A DNA stretch of 64,000 bases, taken from the NCBI RefSeq assembly GCF_000425945.1, contig NZ_AUEK01000006.1, positions 605,057-669,056 of the forward strand. Direction: 5' to 3'. The stretch's first letter is position 1, and each line of letters starts with the position of its first letter. Position numbers and translations under genes: made by a program. The notes below the pieces were generated by a model. The model did not search any database and was not told the origin of the DNA. It saw only the letters and a program-made list of their open reading frames with translations. The stretch is from Candidatus Solirubrobacter pratensis. Its GTDB lineage: Bacteria; Actinomycetota; Thermoleophilia; Solirubrobacterales; Solirubrobacteraceae. This document shows, piece after piece, positions 50,861 through 59,372 of the stretch.

Positions 50861-53800
50861 ATGTCCGATCCATTCGCGAGCTTCACTCCGCAGGTCCGTG
50901 AGTGGTTCGGACGCGCATTCGCCGAGCCGACCGCCGCCCAGGCGCAGGCGTGGCCGGCGATCTCCACCGGCGAGCATGTCCTGATCAGCGCCCCGACGGG
51001 CTCGGGCAAGACGCTCGCCGCCTTCCTCTGGGGGCTGGACCGCTACGTCGCCGAGCCGAGCCATGAGCGCACGCGGCTCGTCTACGTATCGCCGCTGAAG
51101 GCGCTCTCCTACGACGTCGAGAAGAACCTGCGCGCACCGCTGCGCGGGATCGGGGCCGAGCTCAACGTCGCGATCCGCACCGGCGACACGCCGCAGAAGG
51201 AGCGGCGCGACATGGTCAAGCACCCGCCAGACGTGCTGATCACGACGCCCGAGTCGCTGTACCTCATGCTCACGTCGGGCGCACGCGAGATCTTCGAGGG
51301 CACCGAGACCGTGATCCTTGACGAGATCCACGCGGTCGCGCAGACCAAGCGCGGCGCGCACCTCGCGCTGACGCTCGAGCGGCTGGTCGAGCAGGCCGGG
51401 CGCGACGTCCAGCGCGTCGGCCTGTCGGCGACGCAGAACCCGCTCGAGGAGGTCGGGCGCTTCATGGTCGGTCCCGGCCGCCGCGTCCGCGTCGTCGACA
51501 CCGGCGTCCGCAAGCCGCTGGACCTCAAGATCCACGTGCCCGTCGAGTCGATGGTCGAGCCCGAGCAGGCGGACACCGACCTGGACCCGTTCGCCGGCCA
51601 GGAGGCGACGCGCAAGTCGATCTGGCCGGCGATCTATCCGGAGCTGCTCGGACTCGTGCGCGAGCACCGCTCGACGCTGATCTTCGTCAACAACCGGCGC
51701 GCCGCCGAGCGCCTGGCGCTGCGGCTGAACGAGCTCGCGGAGGAGGACATCGCGCGCGCGCACCACGGGTCGCTGGCGCGCGAGGAGCGGCTGATCGTCG
51801 AGGAGCAGCTGAAGGCCGGCCGGCTGCCGTGCCTGGTCGCGACCTCGTCGCTCGAGCTCGGCATCGACATGGGCGCCGTCGACCTGGTGCTGCAGGTCGA
51901 GTCGCCGAAGTCCGTCACCGCCGGCCTGCAGCGCATCGGCCGCGCCGGCCACAACGTCGGCGACACCTCCAAGGGCCGCATCTTCCCGAAGTTCCGCGCC
52001 GACCTACTCGAGTGCGCGGTCGTCGCGCAGCGCATGCGCGAGGGCCTGATCGAGACGACGGTCGTCCCGCGCAACCCGCTCGACGTGCTCGCCCAGCAGA
52101 TCGTCGCGATGGCGGCGAGCAGCGAGGAGCCGCTGGCCGTCGACGCGCTGCTCGCGCTCGTCAACCGCACCTACACGTATGCGGAGCTCTCGCGCGCGCA
52201 GCTCGAGAACGTGCTCGACATGCTCGACGGGCGCTACCCGAGCGAGGAGTTCGGCGAGCTGCGCCCGCGCATCGTCTGGGACCGCGTCGCGGGAACGATC
52301 CGCGCCCGCAAGGGCTCGCGCGCGCTGGCGATCACCAACGCCGGGACCATCCCCGACCGCGGCCTCTACTCGGTCAACCTGCCGGACGGCCGCCGCGTCG
52401 GCGAGCTCGACGAGGAGATGGTCTACGAGGCGCGCCCCGGCCAGGTCTTCCTGCTCGGCGCCTCGTCGTGGCGGATCGAGGAGATCACGCGCGACCGCGT
52501 GATCGTCACGCCCGCGCCCGGCGTCCCCGGCGCGGTCCCGTTCTGGAAGGGCGACGGCCTCGGCCGCCCGCGCGAGCTCGGCGAGGCGATCGGCGCCTTC
52601 GCCCGCTGGGCGGTCGACCAGGACCCGGCCGTGCTCGAGCGCGACTACGACCTCGACCACAAGGCCGCGGTCAACCTCGTCGAGTTCCTGCGCGAGCAGG
52701 AGGCCGCCACGCGCGTGCTGCCGTCGGACCGCACGATCGTGATCGAGCGCTTCCGCGACGAGATCGGCGACTGGCGGGTGTGCATCCTGTCGCCGTTCGG
52801 CGGCCGCGTGCACGCGGCCTGGGGACTCGCGCTGAGCGCGCGGATCCGCGAGGTCTACGGGCTCGAGTCCGACGCGATCTGGTCCGACGACGGCATCATC
52901 GTCCACCTCCCCGACGCCGACGAGGCGCCCGACGAGCAGCTGATGCTGATCGACCCGGACGAGCTCGAGGACCTCGTCGTCGGGGAGCTCGGCGGCAGCG
53001 CGCTGTTCGGCGCCCGCTTCCGCGAGAACGCGGGCCGCGCGCTGCTGATCCCGCGCGCGTACCCGGGCCGGCGCACGCCGCTGTGGCAGCAGCGGCTGAA
53101 GTCGCAGACGCTGCTGGAGGTCGCGCGCCGCTACGCGCAGTTCCCGATCGTGCTGGAGACCTACCGCGAGTGCCTGCGCGACGTGCTGGACCTTCCCGGC
53201 CTGTACGAGATCCTCTCCAAGCTGCACCGGCGCGAGCTGTCGCTCGTGGTGGCCGAGACCGAGACCGCGTCGCCCTACGCGTCCTCGCTGCTGTTCGACT
53301 ACGTCGCGACCTACATGTACGAGGGCGACCAGCCCAACGCCGAGCGCCGCGCCGCGGCGCTCGCGCTCGACCGCGAGCTGCTGCGCGAGCTGCTCGGCCA
53401 GGAGGAGCTGCGCGACCTGATCGACCCGGGCGCGCTGGACAGCGTGGAGGCCGACCTCCAGCGGCTGTCGGAGCGCACGCGCGCGGACTCCGTCGACGCG
53501 CTGCACGACGTGCTGCGCCGCGTGGGCGACCTCACGCTCGACGAGGCGCTGCTGCGCGGCGGGACCACGGCATGGCTCGAGCAGCTGCGCGGCGAGCGCC
53601 GCGCCGCCGAGCTGCGCATCGGCGGCGAGAGGCGCTGGATCGCCGCCGAAGACGCGGGCCTGTACCGGGACGCGCTCGGCGCCGTCCCGCCGTCCGGGCT
53701 GCCGGAGAGCTTCGTCGCCGACGTGCCGGACGCGATGCAGCGGCTCGTGCGCCGCTACGCGCGCACGCACGGGCCGTTCGAGACGAGCGCGCTGCGGGCC

Positions 53801-55201
53801 CGCTACGGGCTCGACCTCACGCCCGTGCTGGAGGCGCTCGAGCAGGGCGGCGCGCTCGTGCGCGGCGAGCTGCGGCCCGGCGGCACGCAGCGCGAGTGGT
53901 GCGACCCGGAGGTGCTCCGGCGCCTACGGCGCGCGTCGCTGGCCGCGCTGCGGGCCGAGATCGAGCCCGCCGACCAGCGCGCGTTCGCCCGCTTCCTCGC
54001 CAGCTGGCAGGGCGTCGACCGCCACCCGCCGGCCGGCGCGGGGGTAGACCGCCTGCGCGAAGCGCTCGTCCCGCTGCAAGGTTTGCCGCTGCCCGTCGCG
54101 GTCTGGGAGCACGACGTGCTGCCGCGGCGCATCGGCGCCTACTCGCCGTCCTGGATGGACCAGCTGTGCGCCGGCGGCGAGGTCGTGTGGGTCGGCGCGG
54201 GTGCGCTCGGGCGCCGCTCGGGCCGCGTCGCGCTGTACTTCCGCGAGGACGCGCCGCTGCTCGGCCCGCCGCCGCGCTCCGGCGAGCCGCCGGAGGAGCC
54301 CGTCCACGAGGCGCTGCGCGAGCGCCTGCGCGCGGGCGCCTGCTTCTTCACCGACCTCCTGACCGACGTCGGCGGCTTCACGACGGAGGAGCTGCAGAAC
54401 GCGCTGTGGGATCTCGTGTGGGCCGGCGAGGCGACCAACGACGCGTTCGCGCCGCTGCGCTCGCCGAAGCTGACGTCGTGGTCTCAGCGCGCCCGCGCCG
54501 AGCGCCGGCGGACGTTCGCCGCGCGCCGCCGCAGCGGCGCCCAGCCCGCGATGCAAGGCCGCTGGTCGCTCTCGAGCGCCCTCTTCGGCCGCGACGAGGA
54601 TCCGGTGGGCCGGCGCCGCGCGCAGGCCGAGGTGCTGCTCGAGCGCTACGGCATCGTCACGCGCGAGCAGGTGCTGGCCGAGGGGATCCCCGGCGGGTTC
54701 TCGTCGCTGTACGACTCGCTCGCCGCGCTGGAGACGATCGGCATCGCCCGGCGCGGGTACTTCGTCGAGGGCCTGGGCGGCGCCCAGTTCGCCCTCCCCG
54801 GCGCGGTCGAGCGCCTGCGCGCGCAGCGCGACGACGACGCCGCGCCGCCGGTCGTGCTCGCCGCGACCGACCCCGCGCAGCCCTACGGCGCGGCGCTGAA
54901 GTGGCCGGACGGCCCGCGCCGGCCCGCCCGCCAGGCCGGCGCCTACGTCGTGCTGGCCGGCGCCGAGCCGGTGCTGTTCGTCGAGCGCGGCGGCAAGGGC
55001 CTGCAGGTGCTCGTCGACGCCGACGACCCACGCATCGAGCCGGCGGTCGAGGCGCTCGCCGAGTTCGTCGCCAAGGGCCGCATCAAGCGGCTCGCGCTCG
55101 AGAAGGTCGACGGCGAGGCGGTCGTCGGCTCGCAGTGGGAAGAGCGCCTGCTCGCGCTCGGGTTCCGCGCCGGCCCGCGCAAGCTCACGCTCACGTCCTA
55201 G
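50861..55201 (+). CDS. lhr: Lhr-type ATP-dependent helicase (Lhr-Core plus C-terminal domain)
   Basis: A 1,446-residue superfamily-2 helicase close to mycobacterial Lhr in length. Walker A SAPTGSGKT (about 43-51), Walker B VILDEIH (about 154), GLSATQNPLEEV (motif III), ATSSLELGIDMGAVDLVLQV, and QRIGRAGHNVGD (motif VI). The winged-helix and beta-barrel Lhr-Core run to about 850; the C-terminal part (LARRYGL-like HTH modules, ending WEERLLALGFRAGPRKLTL) is the oligomerising Lhr-CTD. It unwinds DNA:RNA and DNA duplexes in repair, and its operon with a uracil-DNA glycosylase fits that. The stop lies inside the left arm of a 165-bp palindrome. Confidence 0.94.
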   Translation: MSDPFASFTPQVREWFGRAFAEPTAAQAQAWPAISTGEHVLISAPTGSGKTLAAFLWGLDRYVAEPSHERTRLVYVSPLKALSYDVEKNLRAPLRGIGAELNVAIRTGDTPQKERRDMVKHPPDVLITTPESLYLMLTSGAREIFEGTETVILDEIHAVAQTKRGAHLALTLERLVEQAGRDVQRVGLSATQNPLEEVGRFMVGPGRRVRVVDTGVRKPLDLKIHVPVESMVEPEQADTDLDPFAGQEATRKSIWPAIYPELLGLVREHRSTLIFVNNRRAAERLALRLNELAEEDIARAHHGSLAREERLIVEEQLKAGRLPCLVATSSLELGIDMGAVDLVLQVESPKSVTAGLQRIGRAGHNVGDTSKGRIFPKFRADLLECAVVAQRMREGLIETTVVPRNPLDVLAQQIVAMAASSEEPLAVDALLALVNRTYTYAELSRAQLENVLDMLDGRYPSEEFGELRPRIVWDRVAGTIRARKGSRALAITNAGTIPDRGLYSVNLPDGRRVGELDEEMVYEARPGQVFLLGASSWRIEEITRDRVIVTPAPGVPGAVPFWKGDGLGRPRELGEAIGAFARWAVDQDPAVLERDYDLDHKAAVNLVEFLREQEAATRVLPSDRTIVIERFRDEIGDWRVCILSPFGGRVHAAWGLALSARIREVYGLESDAIWSDDGIIVHLPDADEAPDEQLMLIDPDELEDLVVGELGGSALFGARFRENAGRALLIPRAYPGRRTPLWQQRLKSQTLLEVARRYAQFPIVLETYRECLRDVLDLPGLYEILSKLHRRELSLVVAETETASPYASSLLFDYVATYMYEGDQPNAERRAAALALDRELLRELLGQEELRDLIDPGALDSVEADLQRLSERTRADSVDALHDVLRRVGDLTLDEALLRGGTTAWLEQLRGERRAAELRIGGERRWIAAEDAGLYRDALGAVPPSGLPESFVADVPDAMQRLVRRYARTHGPFETSALRARYGLDLTPVLEALEQGGALVRGELRPGGTQREWCDPEVLRRLRRASLAALRAEIEPADQRAFARFLASWQGVDRHPPAGAGVDRLREALVPLQGLPLPVAVWEHDVLPRRIGAYSPSWMDQLCAGGEVVWVGAGALGRRSGRVALYFREDAPLLGPPPRSGEPPEEPVHEALRERLRAGACFFTDLLTDVGGFTTEELQNALWDLVWAGEATNDAFAPLRSPKLTSWSQRARAERRRTFAARRRSGAQPAMQGRWSLSSALFGRDEDPVGRRRAQAEVLLERYGIVTREQVLAEGIPGGFSSLYDSLAALETIGIARRGYFVEGLGGAQFALPGAVERLRAQRDDDAAPPVVLAATDPAQPYGAALKWPDGPRRPARQAGAYVVLAGAEPVLFVERGGKGLQVLVDADDPRIEPAVEALAEFVAKGRIKRLALEKVDGEAVVGSQWEERLLALGFRAGPRKLTLTS

Positions 55202-55363
55202 TGCCTTGAGTCGTAAATTCGGCTGCTCTGCGGCGTCCGACGGGTCGTGCCTGCGGGCACACGGCAGGCGCTCGCATACTGGTGGTACGTGTGCGCCTGC
55301 CGGGGGCCCGCAGGCGCGGGCCGGCGCCGCCGGCTGCCGTCGAATTTCCGACTCACGGCACTA
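55199..55363. repeat. 165-bp palindromic element between convergent genes
   Basis: TAGTGCCTTGAGTCGTAAAT at 55199 and its imperfect inverse ending at 55363 form 25-base arms with 22 matches. The interior is also roughly symmetric (GCCTGCGGGC twice in opposite sense, CAGGCGC/GCGCCTG at the centre, CGCATAC/GTACGTGTGCG). The whole gap could fold as one long hairpin or cruciform. Its first and last three bases are the TAG stop codons of lhr and of HK3. It may be a bidirectional terminator or a MITE-like or REP-like element. No other copy is obvious in the window. Confidence 0.7.
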
Positions 55364-57712
55364 ACCCAGTGGGATCTCCGCGACGACCAGCGTGCCGCCG
55401 CCGGCCGGGCTCTCGACGAAGAGCTGGCCGTCGAGCACGGCGAGCCGGTCCGCCAGCCCGACGAACCCGCTGCCGCCGGGGTGGGCGCCGCCGGCCCCGT
55501 CGTCGCGGACCTCGACCCGCAGCGTCGCGTCCCCGACGCACACGCGCACGTGTGCGCGGCCCGCGAGCGAGTGCTTGGCGACGTTGGTCAGCGCCTCCGC
55601 CACGACGAAGTAGGCGCTCGCCTCGACGGCCGGCGGGAAGCGGTCGGCGGACACGTCGAGCTCGACGGGCACCGGCGTCCGCGACGCCAGTCCCTCGATC
55701 GCCGCCTGCAGCCCTCCGCGCGTCAGCACGGGAGGCAGGATCCCCTGCGCCAGCTCGCGCAGCTCGACGGTCGCCTGCTCGGCGTGATCGAGCGCCTCGG
55801 AGACGAGCGCGGACGCGGACGCGTCGTCGGATCCGAGCGCGCGGCTCGCCAGCTTGAGCGTGATCACGGTGTGGACCAGGCGCTGCTGCGCGCCGTCGTG
55901 CAGATCGCGCTCGATCTGACGCCGGGTCGCATCCGAGGCCGCGACGACGCGGGCGCGCGACGCGGTCAGCGCGGAGCGGCTCTCGGCGTTGGCGATCGCG
56001 GTGCCGGCGAGCTCGGTGAACTCGGCCATGCGCTGCTCGGCGTCCTCCGGGAAGCGCTCCCGCTCGGTCCCCGCGGCGATCGAGCCCCACAGTGACCCCT
56101 CGACCACGATGGGCACCGCCACGGTGCAGCGGATGCCCATCCGGCCGATCCCCCGTTCGACGGCCGGAGGAGCGTCGTCGTAGTCGTCGACGCGAGCCGA
56201 GCGGCCGGTCCGCGCGACCTCGCAGAGCGCCATGCCGGGGCGCAGCGCCAACCGGGAGCCCACCGGCAGCTCGCGGCTCGCGGTCCCGCTGCTGGCGACG
56301 ATCTCCATCGTCCCGTCGGGCTCGAGGCGGCCGATCGTCGTGGCCTGGGCATCGAGCAGCCGCCCCACCTCGCCGGCGACCGCCGAGAAGACCTCCGCGG
56401 CCGGCACGCCCCTCGCGACCAGCGTCGCGACGCGCCGCAGCGCCGCCTGCTCGCCCGCGAGCCGCCCGAGCTCGGTCTCGGCCCTCCGGCGCTCGGTCAC
56501 GTCGCGCGCCATCCCGTAGATCACCCCGTCCTCGGCGGCCGGGGTCGACGTCCACTCCAGCAGGCGGAAGGAGCCGTCCTTGCAGGCGAACCGGTTCTCG
56601 AACGACAGCGTCGTCTTGCCCGCTCCGATCGCGGCCGCCTCCGCGGCCGTCCGCTCGCGGTCGTCCGGATGCACGAGGTCGAGGTAGGCCCGCCTCAGCA
56701 GGTCCTCCTCGGAGTAGCCGAGGACCTGCGTGACGGCCGGGTTGACGCGCCTGAAGTGGCCCCTGAGGTCGGCGACCACGATCAGGTCGGGCGACAGGGT
56801 GAAGATCCGGTCGAGCTCCTCCTGCGCTCTCGCGCGCCGCGCGGCGTTGACGCCGAGCGCGGCCGTGGAGCCGGCGAGGATGAGGCCCGCGGCGAGGATG
56901 ATCCAGGGCAGCACCACCGCCGCACCGTGCACCGGCCGGCGCGGCACCGCGACGTCGAACCGCTGTCCGGCCTCCGTGAAGGCGTGGTGCACGGCGTTGC
57001 GCATCGGCGCCCCGGCCGAGCCGCCGCCGACCGTGAGCCGCAGCGTCGCCGTGTCGGTCGCCGCGGCGCGCAGCCACAGCTCCGACAGGAACACGACCAC
57101 GTACCCCGGCCGCACCACGCCGCCGGCGAGCCGCGGCGCGAGCTTGACCAGGAAGAGCCCGCGCGCACCGTCGCGCAGCTCCAGCAGCGGCGTCGCGCCC
57201 GCGTCGTAGAGCGTGCTCGCGCGCGCCCGGGCCGCGCTCATGCCCGGCTCGCCGCCGAGGTCGATCCCGGGCACCGTCATGGGCGGGATTCCCGAGACCA
57301 GCGTCGCCGGCAGGTACGACGAGCGCGATCCGACGCGCACGACCCTGCCGTCCGCGCTGCGCGTCACGACCGGCCGGCCGATCCGCCGCTCGTAGGCGCC
57401 GCGACCGGAGGCCGGGACCTGCTCGGCCCACGCCGAGGCGGGGAAGCCGGCCGGGCTGAGCCAGCGCGACGCGTTGCTCTGGAACTCGCCGCTCGTGACG
57501 CCCTTGCCGCCGACGCTCACCATGAACCGGCGCAGGCTCTCGGCGAGCGACGCGCCCTGCTCGACCCGCCCGCGGATCTGCGCCGCCGCGACCTCGGCGC
57601 GGTGCTCTGAGTCGCGTCGGGCGTCGCGCTCGCCGAGCAGCAGGGCGCTGAGGAAGCCTGCGGCGGTCAGCCCGAGGATCAGCACTATCGGTGCGATCTG
57701 CCTCGGCCGCAC
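55361..57712 (-). CDS. CHASE-PAS-GAF sensor histidine kinase (HK3)
   Basis: A 783-residue membrane kinase, the closest relative of HK2. TM (5-25), CHASE-like sensor (26-260, with WAEQVPASGRGAYERRIGRP), TM (about 262-285), PAS (297-405, RVNPAVTQVLGY), one GAF (417-575) opened by AGEQAALRRVATLVA, HisKA_3 with His605 in ERDLHDGAQQR, HATPase_c with EALTNVAKHS and DDGAGGAHP. GTG 57712 is supported by GGGAGAG 8 bases upstream and gives MRPRQIAP, as in HK2. Divergent from SBP3 across 48 bases, so the two probably share control. Confidence 0.92.
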   Translation of the reverse strand: MRPRQIAPIVLILGLTAAGFLSALLLGERDARRDSEHRAEVAAAQIRGRVEQGASLAESLRRFMVSVGGKGVTSGEFQSNASRWLSPAGFPASAWAEQVPASGRGAYERRIGRPVVTRSADGRVVRVGSRSSYLPATLVSGIPPMTVPGIDLGGEPGMSAARARASTLYDAGATPLLELRDGARGLFLVKLAPRLAGGVVRPGYVVVFLSELWLRAAATDTATLRLTVGGGSAGAPMRNAVHHAFTEAGQRFDVAVPRRPVHGAAVVLPWIILAAGLILAGSTAALGVNAARRARAQEELDRIFTLSPDLIVVADLRGHFRRVNPAVTQVLGYSEEDLLRRAYLDLVHPDDRERTAAEAAAIGAGKTTLSFENRFACKDGSFRLLEWTSTPAAEDGVIYGMARDVTERRRAETELGRLAGEQAALRRVATLVARGVPAAEVFSAVAGEVGRLLDAQATTIGRLEPDGTMEIVASSGTASRELPVGSRLALRPGMALCEVARTGRSARVDDYDDAPPAVERGIGRMGIRCTVAVPIVVEGSLWGSIAAGTERERFPEDAEQRMAEFTELAGTAIANAESRSALTASRARVVAASDATRRQIERDLHDGAQQRLVHTVITLKLASRALGSDDASASALVSEALDHAEQATVELRELAQGILPPVLTRGGLQAAIEGLASRTPVPVELDVSADRFPPAVEASAYFVVAEALTNVAKHSLAGRAHVRVCVGDATLRVEVRDDGAGGAHPGGSGFVGLADRLAVLDGQLFVESPAGGGTLVVAEIPLG

Positions 57713-57760
57713 TCCGTAAGCTCTCCCGGAAACCAGGACATCGGTTTGACAGGACCCTAG

Positions 57761-58753
57761 GTGAAGATCTGGCCGATCGCGACCGTGGCCGTCTCGGCGG
57801 TCCTCTTCCCGGGCGACGCCGTCGCGGCCGCGCCTGCGCCCGTCCGGATGGGTGTCGTCCTCAACGCGCTCGACAACCCGTTTTTCCTGGCGATGTACGA
57901 GGGGACGCGCTCCGAGGCGCGGCACCTCCGGGTGAGCGCGGCGGTCCGATCGGTGACGAGCAACGCCGACCTCGCCGGCCAGGCCGCGCAGGTCCGGGCG
58001 CTCGGACGCAGGGACTGCTACGTGGTGAACCCGATCACCGCGACCAACCTCGTCGGCGCCCTGCGGAGGATCAAGCGCCCGATCGTCAACGTCGACAGCC
58101 CGATCGACCCTGCGGCCGCGAAGCGCGCAGGGGTGCGGGTGCGCACGTACATCGGCACCGACGACCTCGAGGCGGGAAGGACCGGCGGCGCGAAGATGGC
58201 GGCGCTGCTCCACGGCCGTGGCGACGTGGCGCTCGTCGGCGGCCTTGCCGGCAACGTCAACAGCGGCGTGCGCCTGCGCGGCTTCGAGCGCGGGATGCGC
58301 GGTTCACGGCTCCGCGTCGTCGCGCGGGTCAACGCCGACTACGACCGCACCAAGGCCGAGATCGCCGCCGAGCGGATCCTGCGGGACCACCCGCGCATCT
58401 CCGGCTTTCTCGCCGCCAGCGACCTGATGGCGCTCGGGATCGCCGACGCGCTGCGGGCGGCCGGGCGGGCCGGTCAGGTCAGGGTTGTCGGATTGGATGG
58501 CATCGCCGAAGCACTCGACGCGATCAGGACGGGCGGGATCGACGCGACGGTGTCCCAGTACCCGTACGTGATGGGGCGGATGGCGGTCGAGGCGTGCGCG
58601 GCGGGCGCCCGCGGTGCGGACCTGCCCCGGCGGGTCGACGCTCCGATCGCGCTGCTGACCAAGGACAACGTCGCCCGGGCGATCGCGGCGTTCCCGAAGC
58701 CGTTCCAGCCGTACCGCGACCCGTTCGCCGCCCTCATCCGCAGGCGCGGGTGA
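57761..58753 (+). CDS. Sugar-type periplasmic-binding protein (SBP3)
   Basis: A 330-residue Peripla_BP_4 protein with a Sec signal (about 1-24, cut after DAVAAA) and no lipobox, so it is freely secreted. Family features: MGVVLNALDNPFFLAMYEGT, YVVNPITATNLVGALRR, YIGTDDLEAGRTGGAKMAA, GVRLRGFERGMRG, FLAASDLMALGIADALRAAG, VVGLDGIAEALDAI. Ribose-type binding proteins also act in chemotaxis and kinase signalling. No permease or ATPase adjoins it; the divergent neighbour is HK3, and a broken receiver gene follows at once. Confidence 0.9.
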   Translation: MKIWPIATVAVSAVLFPGDAVAAAPAPVRMGVVLNALDNPFFLAMYEGTRSEARHLRVSAAVRSVTSNADLAGQAAQVRALGRRDCYVVNPITATNLVGALRRIKRPIVNVDSPIDPAAAKRAGVRVRTYIGTDDLEAGRTGGAKMAALLHGRGDVALVGGLAGNVNSGVRLRGFERGMRGSRLRVVARVNADYDRTKAEIAAERILRDHPRISGFLAASDLMALGIADALRAAGRAGQVRVVGLDGIAEALDAIRTGGIDATVSQYPYVMGRMAVEACAAGARGADLPRRVDAPIALLTKDNVARAIAAFPKPFQPYRDPFAALIRRRG

Positions 58754-59048
58754 GGTCTTGCACGCGGCCGCCACGGCACTCGTGGCGGCCCGAGACCTGC
58801 ACCCGCATGGCGTCCTCGTCGACATCCGGCTTGGCGACGAGGACGGCATGGCGCTCGCCGAGCAGCTGACTGCGCTGCCCTGGCGGCCGCGCGTCGTCCT
58901 GACGTCGGCTCACGCCGACGCGGCGACCGCGGACGAGGTCAGGCGCTGTGGCACAGGCGCCTTCCTTTCGAAGGACGAGCTTCCGAACGCGCCGCTGAAG
59001 CGGCTGCTCGGCGGGTCGCCCGAGCCCGGACCTGACCATCGGTGGTGA
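58752..59048 (+). pseudogene. Receiver domain lacking its N-terminal third
   Basis: The frame reads VLHAAATALVAARDLHPHGV, LVDIRLGDEDGMALAEQL, VVLTSAHADAATADEVR, GAFLSKDELPNAPLKRLLGG. This is a response-regulator receiver with phospho-acceptor Asp, Thr and Lys, but the first beta-alpha-beta part with its acidic pair (about 40 residues) is missing because the SBP3 stop lies immediately upstream. No output domain follows. TTG 58758 could start it, but it would not fold normally. Probably the remains of a regulator that once belonged to the HK3-SBP3 unit. Confidence 0.65.
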
Positions 59049-59372
59049 CCGGCCGGGAAGCCCCAGTGACCAAACCGGGCCTCCCTCGTTGTGCGTCAGC
59101 TGTTGGTTGAGCTGCGCTTCGGTGGGTGGATGAGCAACGAGGCCCGGACGAGGTCGCGCTGCGCCTGGTGGGCGACGGGCGACGACGACGGCGGGTTCTC
59201 CCTGACCACGGGCATGACAAAGATACGGGGTTGATTGGATCGCATTCGCTTGGTTCCTCCTGACTCCACACCGGACGCTAGGCGTCAGGAGGCGGCTTCG
59301 GAATGCCGCACAACGCGAACTTGTCGATGGCCCCTTGTGCACATCCGACAAAGGCGCCCGCCCGCGACCCCC
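59049..59372. other. Intergenic, no supported gene
   Basis: About 320 bases. A 34-residue frame (59130-59234, MSNEARTRSRCAWWATGDDD) is present but has no ribosome site or recognised motif. The sequence has no clear U-tailed hairpin. The convergent hydrolase gene ends at 59373. Confidence 0.3.

Noticed and set aside
51829..55209. A 1,126-codon plus-strand frame and a 588-codon minus frame across lhr
   Set aside because: Both are other-frame shadows of the lhr gene, whose helicase motifs run unbroken in one frame; the shadows are Arg-rich and without motifs.
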